Positions 41,167 to 50,233 of a DNA stretch of 64,000 bases are shown here, piece after piece. The stretch comes from Thiothrix sp. (lineage in GTDB: Bacteria > Pseudomonadota > Gammaproteobacteria > Thiotrichales > Thiotrichaceae). The position numbers were made by a program, and so were the translations under genes. Location of the stretch: assembly GCA_008015155.1 (NCBI GenBank), contig SSFA01000031.1, positions 1 to 64,000 on the forward strand, read 5' to 3'. Below the pieces are notes generated by a model that was given only the letters and a program-made list of their open reading frames with translations, was not told the DNA's origin and made no database searches. Within the stretch, counting starts at the first letter, position 1, and the number at the start of each line of letters is the position of its first letter.

Positions 41167-42405
41167 TTAATAAACTGGACAAGTAGGTTCATAAGGCGTT
41201 TTAACGATACCCCAACGATACTGTAGTGGTGCATGAGGGTCAGATACTAAATGACCACCTTCTAGATTTTTGCGTAACTCACGCAAACTCATATATAACT
41301 CTTCACCCAAGGTCATTTGTACCATACAGAAATCATTTAAATGCTTCATTTCACCTGCTGGTGGTTCATCAATAGCGAAAACTGCTTTCGCCCAACGTGC
41401 AGGTTGTGACTGCGGGTCAAAACGGCCAATACGATCTAGGTGATGGCGAATCGAACTAAAGAACATGCCTAAACGCTTGTCTCGACCTGGCGTTGAATAA
41501 TCATCGAATTCTTTAGCAGTCATGCATTGACGACCGCCTTTGCGAATTTCCTGTAGATGCCAAAGTGCATCATAGACATAGACACTACGATCGTTGGCAT
41601 ACATACATAGCGCTAATAACAAACGAGTCGTTTTTTCATCAGGGCGCTCTGGGCGTTTACCTAGTTTTTTAGAAATAATGTCAGTAAAAGCCACATAATC
41701 ATATTTTAAATCGGCGGCTAACTGGAATTGCTCTTCGCTATATCCAGGTTGTGCGCTGGCAGGCTGACGAATATTTTGTGGCTGCTTAAAGCGACGATAA
41801 CCATCGGCAAAGTTTTTGTCTTCTGGTACATAGAAAGGGAAAGAAGGCGTACGTAAGAGGAAACGTGAAGTCTTCGGGGTAGTAGAAGCCATGACTTCAG
41901 CAATACCGGTCTCAGTCACTTCCACAATTTGATACGAGTGCACCCCAGGTGCTACATACACATCACCCGCTTTTATGTCATTTAAAGCGACAGGATAAGT
42001 ATCTTGTCTTAAAGACTTGGTACTCGTCATGTCAGCTACATAATCCATAAAACGCCGTACACGTTGTGGCTCAGGCAAGTTATCCCAAGTACCCATATTA
42101 TTACTAATGACTTGACCCGGCGTTTGCTGATTATTTACTACAAAAGGCAATCTGTTTTCATAGGAGAAAATGAGGCGCATCATGTAAGTGGCATCAGCAC
42201 AATCATTCTCAAACTTGTAGTAGATGGGTTTAGCTGGATTCATGAAGATATCATCTTTCCAGTTTTGCACGACCCATTGACGATAGCGATTCTCCCAAGA
42301 CTCATCCCATTGTGAGTCCGCGCTCCAAACTGCTGCAAAAGCCGCACTAAAAGGGGCTAAGCAAATCCATACCACGAGTAGTAATAACGCTTTAAATTTA
42401 TCCAT
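41167..42405 (-). CDS. Secreted protein with a possible NlpC/papain-like Cys-His pair
   Basis: A 412-residue exported protein. The ATG at 42405 gives a normal signal peptide (MDKFKALLLLVVWICL, cleavage near AFA); a longer open frame is excluded because it would read back through the terminator at 42523. FENDCADATYMMRLIF contains Cys69, followed by LNDIKAGDVYVAPGVHSYQI with His156. Cys, then a G-D turn, then His is the usual pattern of NlpC/P60-like enzymes. The remaining 250 residues are helical and unrecognised. It lies within the lipoprotein cluster. The enzymatic role is inference. Confidence 0.65.
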   Translation of the reverse strand: MDKFKALLLLVVWICLAPFSAAFAAVWSADSQWDESWENRYRQWVVQNWKDDIFMNPAKPIYYKFENDCADATYMMRLIFSYENRLPFVVNNQQTPGQVISNNMGTWDNLPEPQRVRRFMDYVADMTSTKSLRQDTYPVALNDIKAGDVYVAPGVHSYQIVEVTETGIAEVMASTTPKTSRFLLRTPSFPFYVPEDKNFADGYRRFKQPQNIRQPASAQPGYSEEQFQLAADLKYDYVAFTDIISKKLGKRPERPDEKTTRLLLALCMYANDRSVYVYDALWHLQEIRKGGRQCMTAKEFDDYSTPGRDKRLGMFFSSIRHHLDRIGRFDPQSQPARWAKAVFAIDEPPAGEMKHLNDFCMVQMTLGEELYMSLRELRKNLEGGHLVSDPHAPLQYRWGIVKTPYEPTCPVY

Positions 42406-42522
42406 GACTTCTATGCTTAATACAACAAGAACAAATACGGTTGTGAGGCAAGGATGCAACAGTAACTGATTATCTACAACAATACCAAATTTAACCGAGT
42501 TATAAAAATAAGAAATTACTAA

Positions 42523-42554
42523 TAAAAAACGCCCGATATCTTCCGACATCGGGC
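42523..42554 (-). terminator. Terminator of the member 4 lipoprotein gene
   Basis: GCCCGATATC (42531-42540) pairs with GACATCGGGC (42545-42554) with one G-U, followed on the minus strand by TTTTTT. It lies 58 bases after the stop. Confidence 0.88.
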
Positions 42555-42611
42555 TGGTATGAATAGATTTTATTGAATCACAGAAGCGTTCTGCAACTCA
42601 AAAATCACTCT

Positions 42612-43151
42612 TTACTGTTTTTTGTAAGTTTGCATCACACCAGTATCAATTTGAACTGGGCCTTTATAGTTGCCTTTAGCTTTTACTTGTGGAACTTCAA
42701 CTTGCTGTTGGTGGCCACCTTTGCAGCTGTAGTGATGCGTGTGATTTGCATTGGTATATGGGTGGCTGTGATTAATGGAGTCAGTGCAGCCAGGGATTGC
42801 TGGGTGAGTATGATTCCATTTATTAGTTGGCATTTTTGGCTCTTGCATAGGGCCTTTAGGTGGCATTACTTTTTTCCCACCTTTGCAGCTGTAACTGTGC
42901 TTGTGGTTAGGATTTGTGAAAGGGTGAGTATGAGTAGTAGAGTCAGTGCAACCAGGAATAGCTGGGTGAGTATGTGCACCGCCCATTGATGGAGCTGGAG
43001 CTTTATTGCATTTGCTGCAATCAACAACTGTTTGTGGCTCAGCAGGTTTTACTTCAGGTCCAGCTGGTTGTGCTGCCATTTGGCTACAGCCAGAGGCCAA
43101 TAAACTTACCGCAAAGATAGCCGCTAAGGTATACGGAGTCTTGATTTTCAT
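42612..43151 (-). CDS. His/Cys-repeat lipoprotein of the KAKGNY family, member 4
   Basis: A 179-residue predicted lipoprotein, paralogous to the gene at 39790: lipobox LASGC (Cys22), CSKC (Cys45, Cys48), and two 33-residue His/Cys repeats at 60-92 and 114-146 (HTHPAIPGCTDS, THTHPFTNPNH, then YSCKGG). It ends with VKAKGNYKGPVQID. The leader shares TTAACAACGAAAGAG and GTTCCC blocks with members 2 and 3, which points to duplication of the gene with its control region. Metal or ligand binding is inferred from the His/Cys spacing. Confidence 0.85.
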   Translation of the reverse strand: MKIKTPYTLAAIFAVSLLASGCSQMAAQPAGPEVKPAEPQTVVDCSKCNKAPAPSMGGAHTHPAIPGCTDSTTHTHPFTNPNHKHSYSCKGGKKVMPPKGPMQEPKMPTNKWNHTHPAIPGCTDSINHSHPYTNANHTHHYSCKGGHQQQVEVPQVKAKGNYKGPVQIDTGVMQTYKKQ

Positions 43152-43401
43152 GGCTTTTAATCTCTTTCGTTGTTAAGTATGAAGCAGCAACGACTAGATG
43201 GGAACCCACCCTCTAATCATTGATCGATGTTATGACCAAGCAGAATGCATGTGTGGAAAAAATCTACACTCAGCTCTAAATGTTGCTAAAAGCCAACAAA
43301 CCAAAGAATTTAGTTGTAACTTTCGCACAACTAAATCATACCGCGCAGTATTCACTAGGTAAACACTTGAAACTATGATTTTCTAAGGAATTAGCAAGTT
43401 T

Positions 43402-44790
43402 TTAGCCGGGGAAACCACCACCCATCGGAGGAAATCCACCACCAGTCGGTAATTTTCCCTTCATATTCTGCATTAGTCTACGCATACCGCCACCTTTTGA
43501 AAACTGCTTCATCACTTTACTCATTTGCTGCTGCTGTTTGAGTAAACGATTGACATCTTGTACTTGCAGACCACAACCGGTTGCAATTCGACGCTTCCGC
43601 GATGCTTTAATCACTTCTGGATTACGGCGTTCTTCTAAAGTCATCGAGTTAATAATCGCAATCATACGGCGAATTTCTTTATCATTCGCTTGCTCTTTTA
43701 CATGCGCAGGCATAGCGCCCATGCCCGGCAACTTATCTAATAGGCTAGTCATACCACCCATTTTCAACATTTGATTCATCTGATCACGCAGATCTTCAAA
43801 ATCAAAACCTTTACCCTTGTTTAACTTACGCGCAAGTTTCTGAGCTTTTTCGTGATCAACTTTATGCTGGGCTTGTTCAATTAAGCTCAGCACATCGCCC
43901 ATGCCGAGAATACGTGAAGCCATCCGATCTGGGTGGAAAGGCTCTAAAGCATCGAGCTTTTCCCCTACCCCCATGAACTTAATTGGCTTACCTGTAATAT
44001 GCCTAACCGATAAAGCCGCACCACCCCGGGCATCACCATCAGTTTTTGTGAGTACTACACCGGTTAAGGGCAATGCATCACCAAAAGCTTTAGCCGTATT
44101 CGCAGCATCCTGTCCCGTCATGCTGTCCACGACAAACAAGGTTTCCACTGGCTTGAGTAAATTATTGAGCTGGCTAATTTCTTCCATCATCTCTGCATCA
44201 ATATGCAGACGCCCAGCCGTGTCAATGATCAAGACATCCATATACTGGCGCTTTGCTTGAGCCAGTGCTGCTAAAGCAATATCAGCCGGTTTTTGCTGAG
44301 GTTCACTAGGAAAGAAAACAGCTTCAGTTTGGTTCGCAATAGTTTCCAACTGTTTAATCGCAGCTGGGCGATACACATCACAACTAGCGACCATCACCGA
44401 TTTTTTATTTTTTTCTTTCAAGAAGCGAGTCAGTTTCCCCACCGTAGTAGTTTTACCTGCCCCTTGTAAGCCTGCCATCAGAATGACCGCAGGTGGTTGA
44501 GTATTAAGATTCAGGGTTTCATTCGCTTGCCCCATAATCTCGATCAGCTCTTCGTGAACCACCTTGATCAAAGCTTGGCCGGGCGTCAAACTCTCTAAGA
44601 CCTCTTGCCCAACCGCACGCTCACGGATACGATTGATGAAATCACGTACCACTGGCAGCGCTACATCTGCTTCCAGCAAAGCCATACGGACGTCACGTAA
44701 AGCGTCTTTTATATTTTCATCAGTTAAACGTGCTTGCCCACGTAATTTTTTTACCGTTTTCGAAAGACGATCACTTAAATTTTCAAACAT
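43402..44790 (-). CDS. ffh: Signal recognition particle protein Ffh
   Basis: GTPase that recognises signal sequences and delivers ribosomes to FtsY. The 462-residue protein has an N-domain (1-90), a G-domain with GLQGAGKTTT (107-116), DTAGR and TKTDGDARGG, and a Met-rich C-terminal M-domain (MNQMLKMGGM, then KQQQQMSKVMKQF) ending in a Gly/Pro tail. It stands alone on the minus strand; the divergent CcsA-like gene begins 95 bases upstream. Confidence 0.98.
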   Translation of the reverse strand: MFENLSDRLSKTVKKLRGQARLTDENIKDALRDVRMALLEADVALPVVRDFINRIRERAVGQEVLESLTPGQALIKVVHEELIEIMGQANETLNLNTQPPAVILMAGLQGAGKTTTVGKLTRFLKEKNKKSVMVASCDVYRPAAIKQLETIANQTEAVFFPSEPQQKPADIALAALAQAKRQYMDVLIIDTAGRLHIDAEMMEEISQLNNLLKPVETLFVVDSMTGQDAANTAKAFGDALPLTGVVLTKTDGDARGGAALSVRHITGKPIKFMGVGEKLDALEPFHPDRMASRILGMGDVLSLIEQAQHKVDHEKAQKLARKLNKGKGFDFEDLRDQMNQMLKMGGMTSLLDKLPGMGAMPAHVKEQANDKEIRRMIAIINSMTLEERRNPEVIKASRKRRIATGCGLQVQDVNRLLKQQQQMSKVMKQFSKGGGMRRLMQNMKGKLPTGGGFPPMGGGFPG

Positions 44791-44885
44791 GATTATGGTC
44801 TTCTGCTAGTCCCAATCGAGAACAAATTGCTATCATAGCATTAAACTGTATCGCCACACCGATGAGAAGCTAATCTGTATCGAGA

Positions 44886-45686
44886 ATGACAATAATGATG
44901 ACGCTGATAGTCATGGCGGCTTGGATGTCGACCTGGCTCGTAATTGCTCTACGCCTACGCAAGCCTCCCGCTATGAGGCCACCGACGTGGCTACTCAACA
45001 GTCTTTGGCTGTTGGCTTTGATTGTACAAGGTGCAAGCTTAATCCTGACTTGGGCAAACCAACAAACGAGTTTTATTGACTTCTTTACTGCTCTATCCGT
45101 CGTTTTATGGCTAACCTGCTTTTTATTATTCCTGACCCAACTGAGCAGGCCACTGGAAAACTTGGGGCTACTTATTATTCCCTTCATACCACCGACTCTA
45201 TTGGGTAGTTATTTTTTAAGCACCTCCAGTGCGAATTTGAACTTAGAGAATGGCTTGGGCATGCACATTTTCATCTCCTTACTCGCTTACAGCCTACTTA
45301 CTTTAGCCGCCTTACATGCCTTGTTGCTTGGTCTACAAATCCGCCAACTCCATGATCATAAACCCAATATCCTCGTTAAAACCTTGCCGCCTTTACAGGA
45401 TATGGAATCCTTACTTTTTAAAGTTATTGCCCTAGGGTGGAGCCTTTTAAGCCTGAGTTTGCTAAGTGGCTTTATCTATCTAAACGATCTATTTGCTCAG
45501 CATGTAGCGCATAAGACGATTCTCTCGATGATTGCTTGGCTGGTTTTTGGCATATTGTTGTATGGACATTGGCAATATGGTTGGCGTGGAAAAAAAGCCA
45601 TTCGTTGGACTTTAGCAGGCTTTTTTATTCTGATGCTCGCCTTTTTTGGCAGTAAATTTGTTTTAGAATATTTAAAAAAGCCATGA
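44886..45686 (+). CDS. CcsA-family inner membrane protein (YpjD-like)
   Basis: A 266-residue membrane protein with eight or so predicted helices, matching the cytochrome c assembly / YpjD family usually found next to ffh. GLGMHIFISLLAYSLLTLAAL carries the conserved family His. A true heme-delivery role is unproven because the WWD motif of CcsA/CcmC is not evident. The first ATG at 44886 has a poor ribosome site; ATGs at 44895 and 44898 are alternatives. It overlaps the next gene by 4 bases. Confidence 0.85.
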   Translation: MTIMMTLIVMAAWMSTWLVIALRLRKPPAMRPPTWLLNSLWLLALIVQGASLILTWANQQTSFIDFFTALSVVLWLTCFLLFLTQLSRPLENLGLLIIPFIPPTLLGSYFLSTSSANLNLENGLGMHIFISLLAYSLLTLAALHALLLGLQIRQLHDHKPNILVKTLPPLQDMESLLFKVIALGWSLLSLSLLSGFIYLNDLFAQHVAHKTILSMIAWLVFGILLYGHWQYGWRGKKAIRWTLAGFFILMLAFFGSKFVLEYLKKP

Positions 45687-46969
45687 ACTTGCAGCTACCC
45701 TTTAGCCTGCAAATGAGTTTGCTTGTTATTTTAATCTTATGTATCGCTGTTCTTACTGCATCTGAAACGGCATTGCTGACTTACAAACGCTGGCACGCTG
45801 CTAGCCGTAACAGTGCTTTGAATGAACTCTTAGCGAATCTCGATCAAACCCTAGCTTTTTTCCAGCTATTCAAATATTTACTCATTATTTTAGCAACTAT
45901 TCTAGTTTTACTAATCAGCCCCGAATTCATTGATATTAGGCTGATCTGGCAATACTTAGCCGCTTTGCTGTTGTTCGCGTTGCTGCTGCTAGTCTTTGCT
46001 GAACTCTTACCCCGTAAACTAGCTAGACTCTACCCTGAGACCTTTGTATATGCTTTTGCTAGCTTTTATGCATTGGCACTTAAATCTACTTGGCCCTTAG
46101 TTGCTAGCCTTAATGGACTTGCAAATTTCATTGCAAAACTGTGTAAACCCGCTCCTGTCTCTCGTCACTTTGCTAAATTCAGTGGTGCTGAGTTACGTCA
46201 ATTGGTAGCAATTGAAGGTGTCAATATTCCCCCTGAGCACTTAGAAATGCTCACCAGTATCGTTGATTTAGAATCCACTGCTGTAGAAGATATAATGATT
46301 CCTCGGCATCAGCTCGTAGGCATTGATTTAGCAGGGGATTGGGCCGAGCTTGAGCAGCAACTTATCCACAGCTTATTCACACGCATCATGATTTATGAGC
46401 ATTCTGTGGATAACATACTGGGCTTTGTACACTTAAGGCGCTTATTGCCTTTATTGGCAGAAGACAAACTGGATCGTGAACACTTGAAAGCGGCGATTCG
46501 CCCTGCTTATTTTATCCCTAAAGGTACATCTCTCTTACAGCAACTACTGAACTTTCGTGAACAAGCGCGCCGCTCTGCGATTGTCGTGGATGAATATGGG
46601 GATATTTTAGGGATGTTGGCTTTAGAGGATATACTAGAAGAAATAGTTGGTGAGTTTTCTACTGTACCGATTCGGCATGAGCATACGATCCAAGTGATGG
46701 CTGATGGCAGTGCTTGGTTGGACGGCGCCAGCTCTATCCGTGATATCAACCAGTCTCTTAATCTTAACTTACCTATTGATGGGCCAAAAACGATCAATGG
46801 TTTGATCATGGAACATCTGGAATCTTTGCCCGTACCTGGGATGACTGTGCTAATTGCACAGCATCCTATGGAAATTCGCAAAACCCGCAAGAACGCAATT
46901 AAAACTTTAATTATCTATCCAGCGCTGCCAATGCCCAGTCAGAAGGAATTCGAATATGGCAAAAACTAA
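45683..46969 (+). CDS. CorB/HlyC-type transporter with DUF21 and CBS domains
   Basis: A 428-residue membrane protein: CNNM/DUF21 transmembrane domain (about 5-180), a CBS pair (about 195-330; IMIPRHQLVGID, VVDEYGDILGMLALEDILEE) and a C-terminal CorC_HlyC domain (about 345-420). Members transport or sense Mg2+ and Co2+. It is coupled to the CcsA-like gene by an ATGA overlap and overlaps the start of radA by 14 bases, so the three genes form one transcript. Confidence 0.9.
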   Translation: MNLQLPFSLQMSLLVILILCIAVLTASETALLTYKRWHAASRNSALNELLANLDQTLAFFQLFKYLLIILATILVLLISPEFIDIRLIWQYLAALLLFALLLLVFAELLPRKLARLYPETFVYAFASFYALALKSTWPLVASLNGLANFIAKLCKPAPVSRHFAKFSGAELRQLVAIEGVNIPPEHLEMLTSIVDLESTAVEDIMIPRHQLVGIDLAGDWAELEQQLIHSLFTRIMIYEHSVDNILGFVHLRRLLPLLAEDKLDREHLKAAIRPAYFIPKGTSLLQQLLNFREQARRSAIVVDEYGDILGMLALEDILEEIVGEFSTVPIRHEHTIQVMADGSAWLDGASSIRDINQSLNLNLPIDGPKTINGLIMEHLESLPVPGMTVLIAQHPMEIRKTRKNAIKTLIIYPALPMPSQKEFEYGKN

Positions 46970-48320
46970 ACTGCAGTATTACTGCACAGCCTGTGGCAGC
47001 GTCCATAGTAAATGGAATGGGCAATGTTCAGATTGCGGTGCTTGGAATACCTTAGAAGAAAGCATTGCAGCACCTGCCAGTGCTGTACCCAAAAATCCAA
47101 GATTCACTGGTTACGCAGGCGAACCTGCCAGTATTCGTAGCATCAAAGAAATCCATATTCAAGAGGACCCACGAACACCTACTGGTGTGCAAGAATTAGA
47201 TCGTGTCTTAGGTGGAGGCTTAGTAGCAGGCTCTGTCGTCTTGATTGGTGGTGACCCAGGGATTGGGAAATCGACTATTTTGCTGCAAACGCTCTGCGAT
47301 TTGCCCCAAATTACTAGTTTATACGTGACGGGCGAGGAGTCCTTACAGCAAGTCAGCCTACGGGCACGACGCTTGGGTTTAAACGCTGATCATTTGCGCT
47401 TGTTGACTGAAACAGGTGTAGAGACTGTAATAGCTTTAGCTCAAGCCGAAAAACCTCAGATCATGGTGATCGACTCCATCCAAACTTTGTACACAGAGCA
47501 ATTACAATCTGCGCCTGGCTCAGTCAGTCAAATTCGTGAGTCTGCAGCACAATTAGTTCGCTTTGCTAAGCAAACCCAAACTACACTCTTTATAGTAGGG
47601 CATGTCACCAAGGAAGGTACGCTAGCTGGCCCACGTGTACTCGAACATATGGTTGACACTGTACTTTATTTTGAAGGCGACCCAGGTGGGCGTTATCGAA
47701 TTTTACGTGCTGTCAAAAACCGCTTTGGGGCAGTGAATGAACTAGGCGTGTTTGCGATGACGGAGCAAGGTTTAAAGGGAGTTAGCAATCCGTCGGCTAT
47801 TTTCCTCTCTCGGCATGAAGAGCCTGTCTCTGGTAGCGCGATCATGGTAACACGTGAAGGTACACGGCCTTTACTCGTTGAAGTACAAGCCTTGGTCGAT
47901 ACTAGCCATGCGGGACATGCCCGTCGAGTGACCTTGGGCATGGAACAAAACCGTTTGGCTATGTTATTAGCAGTATTGCATCGACATGGTGGTATTTCCA
48001 TGTATGATCAAGATGTTTTTATTAATATTGTTGGCGGCGTTAAGATTTCAGAAACTGCAGCTGATTTACCCTTACTACTGGCTGCTTTATCTAGTTTCCG
48101 AAGTCGACCTTTACCTGCTGACGTGGTGATTTTTGGCGAGGTCGGTTTAGCAGGAGAGATTCGCCCCATACCAAATGGCGAAGAGCGGCTAAGAGAAGCT
48201 GCCAAACATGGTTTTAAGCAGGCGATAGTGCCAAAAGCGAACAAACCACATCAGCCCATTCAAGGGATGAAAGTCACCGCAGTGGCTCGTTTAGAAGAAG
48301 CGATGGCGGCATTGATGTAA
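46956..48320 (+). CDS. radA: DNA repair protein RadA
   Basis: RecA-like helicase that aids branch migration in recombination. The 454-residue protein has an N-terminal zinc finger (Cys10, Cys13, Cys24, Cys27), Walker A GGDPGIGKST, the RadA-specific KNRFG loop, and a C-terminal Lon-protease-like domain (about 275-450; GEVGLAGEIRPI). Its start lies within the end of the CorB-like gene. Confidence 0.97.
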   Translation: MAKTKLQYYCTACGSVHSKWNGQCSDCGAWNTLEESIAAPASAVPKNPRFTGYAGEPASIRSIKEIHIQEDPRTPTGVQELDRVLGGGLVAGSVVLIGGDPGIGKSTILLQTLCDLPQITSLYVTGEESLQQVSLRARRLGLNADHLRLLTETGVETVIALAQAEKPQIMVIDSIQTLYTEQLQSAPGSVSQIRESAAQLVRFAKQTQTTLFIVGHVTKEGTLAGPRVLEHMVDTVLYFEGDPGGRYRILRAVKNRFGAVNELGVFAMTEQGLKGVSNPSAIFLSRHEEPVSGSAIMVTREGTRPLLVEVQALVDTSHAGHARRVTLGMEQNRLAMLLAVLHRHGGISMYDQDVFINIVGGVKISETAADLPLLLAALSSFRSRPLPADVVIFGEVGLAGEIRPIPNGEERLREAAKHGFKQAIVPKANKPHQPIQGMKVTAVARLEEAMAALM

Positions 48321-48522
48321 AAATACAACACGCCAATCGCATAATTGTTGACTCAAAACCACATATATAATAGCTTTATGAACATTCTGGGGCGTAATTT
48401 TACTCACAAATTCGGTTTGGTCCGCCCTAACAGGTTTCCTTGCCACAATCGCCTTATTCACATGTTCATGAAGAAGTAAGTTATGGATCACTTGCCTGCT
48501 TGTTCAGCCAGGGAGTTTTATC

Positions 48523-50007
48523 TTGTCATTTATTGATTTAGGTCTACAGGGTGCTTTCGCCGATCATATCGACGCAGCAGGCTATGAGACCCCGACAGAA
48601 TTACAACAACAGCTTATTCCTTTAATGGCACAACGCAAAAGTGCTATTGTATGGACTCAGTCCGCAGCAGGCAAAACCGGCGCTTTTTTAATTCCTGCGA
48701 TTAACTATATTTTTAACCATCCTTTACCTGAACATCAGGGGGCAAGGATTTTAGTACTCACTTCGCGTCGGGATCGAGTCAATCAAATCACTTATACTAT
48801 TAAGCGCTTATTGGGTGAAGGTCAGCAAATTCGTACTGGCTTTATTGTTAGCGGTCGCCCTTATCAACCACAAATGCGCTTGCTACGTCGACCACTGGAT
48901 TTAATGATTGCCACACCCGGACGCTTAAATGATTTAGTGGATAACAATAAGGCAGACTTTTCTAATATCGAGCTTTTGATTATCGATGACCTAACCGCCA
49001 TTCATAAGAAAGGCTTACACAGCTTAGTCAACCGAATTATTGAACAAAAGCCTGCGCATGCGCCCGTCATTGCCTTTGTGCGGCATGATGATGAAGTCAC
49101 ACCTTATGCCCGCAGTATTATTCCGAACTGTGAAGAAATCACTATTGAAGATGAGAAGAGCCAACTTTTGCGTTTACCACAGCTCGTACATCAAGCGGAC
49201 GACTATACACATAAATTAGCACTGATCGACTACATTCTTGATGGCTTAAAAGGTAAGCCTACCGTTATTTTTACTGTTTCCAGTAAAACAGCGAAAACCT
49301 TGGCTGATAATTTAGCGAATCATGGACATACCGCAGACTCTACACATCTCTTACCGGATGAAGAGCGTAATCTTGAAGCTTGCCCGATTTTAATTGTGCC
49401 TGACCAAGAAGACTTTATCCCCGAACTGAGTGGGCATGAGCCAGTTATCCACTTTGAGCTTCCAGAAAAAACCGATACTTATCTAAATCGCCTGCAAAGT
49501 GTTTTAGGCACAGAACGCCAAGAACCCGTGATTCTTTTAGCCGGCCCAAGTGAGCGGGATTGTTTGAAAAAACTGGAAGAGTTTCAAGGTGAGGCCATTA
49601 ATCAGCGTACTATTCCTGGCTTAGAACCTAAGCAAACGAGTCGTGGCGGTGCTAAACCCAATACGCGGTCAACGCGCAAGCCAGGAGCTAACCCTCGTCA
49701 TGCGCCAAATGGTGAAAAACCCAATCGCCCGCAAAATAGCCGAGGTGGTAAACCTGCCAATAACAATAATGGCACAGCCGCTCCAAGAACAGCAGGAACT
49801 GACGATAAACAGCGCGGACGTAAAGGCCCTTATGGGCGCTTAAATGGTGGAGCACAGCGTAAACAAGGTTCAGGGCAACAAGCAGCTGATGCTGGTTATG
49901 AAATTGGTAGCTGGGAAAAGCAAGATTATGTTCCCAAGCAAGCAGCCACTGCTGATAAAAAAGTGGTGATTCGTTACAAAGAAAAACGCCGCAACTTAGT
50001 CAAATAA
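48523..50007 (+). CDS. Degenerate DEAD-box-like protein with a basic Gly/Asn-rich tail
   Basis: A 494-residue protein resembling DEAD-box RNA helicases, with key motifs altered. The Q-motif region (GYETPTELQQQLIP) and TPGR (131-134) remain, and motif I is SAAGKT (47-52). Motif II is DDLT (155-158) in place of DEAD, the SAT motif is replaced, and the HRxGRxGR motif VI is not found in the C-terminal half. The tail (about 370-494) is rich in Arg, Gly, Asn and Lys and may bind RNA. TTG at 48523 is the start, with AGGGAG 7 bases upstream. It may bind RNA without helicase activity. Confidence 0.8.
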   Translation: MSFIDLGLQGAFADHIDAAGYETPTELQQQLIPLMAQRKSAIVWTQSAAGKTGAFLIPAINYIFNHPLPEHQGARILVLTSRRDRVNQITYTIKRLLGEGQQIRTGFIVSGRPYQPQMRLLRRPLDLMIATPGRLNDLVDNNKADFSNIELLIIDDLTAIHKKGLHSLVNRIIEQKPAHAPVIAFVRHDDEVTPYARSIIPNCEEITIEDEKSQLLRLPQLVHQADDYTHKLALIDYILDGLKGKPTVIFTVSSKTAKTLADNLANHGHTADSTHLLPDEERNLEACPILIVPDQEDFIPELSGHEPVIHFELPEKTDTYLNRLQSVLGTERQEPVILLAGPSERDCLKKLEEFQGEAINQRTIPGLEPKQTSRGGAKPNTRSTRKPGANPRHAPNGEKPNRPQNSRGGKPANNNNGTAAPRTAGTDDKQRGRKGPYGRLNGGAQRKQGSGQQAADAGYEIGSWEKQDYVPKQAATADKKVVIRYKEKRRNLVK

Positions 50008-50014
50008 TGTCTTT

Positions 50015-50224
50015 ATGCTAAGCCTAGAAGAAGAGCATTTGCTCCGCCAAAAGCTATTTGACTTGCGACAAGAACATCGTGATTTAGATACTGCGATTGA
50101 GGCGCTGCGTACGAATCCAACCTGTGATCAGTTTATGCTGTCACGTATGAAGAAACGCAAGCTACTTTTAAAAGATATGATTCAAAAACTTAGTAGCCAA
50201 CTAATTCCAGATATGAATGCTTAA
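50015..50224 (+). CDS. YdcH-family DUF465 protein
   Basis: A 69-residue helical-hairpin protein of the YdcH/DUF465 family: an N-terminal helix containing LFDLRQEHRDLDTAIEAL, then the conserved FMLSRMKKRKLLLKDMI. Function is unknown. It follows the DEAD-like gene by 7 bases, so it is probably cotranscribed, and is convergent with mutT 9 bases away. Confidence 0.85.
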   Translation: MLSLEEEHLLRQKLFDLRQEHRDLDTAIEALRTNPTCDQFMLSRMKKRKLLLKDMIQKLSSQLIPDMNA

Positions 50225-50233
50225 AATTAATTT

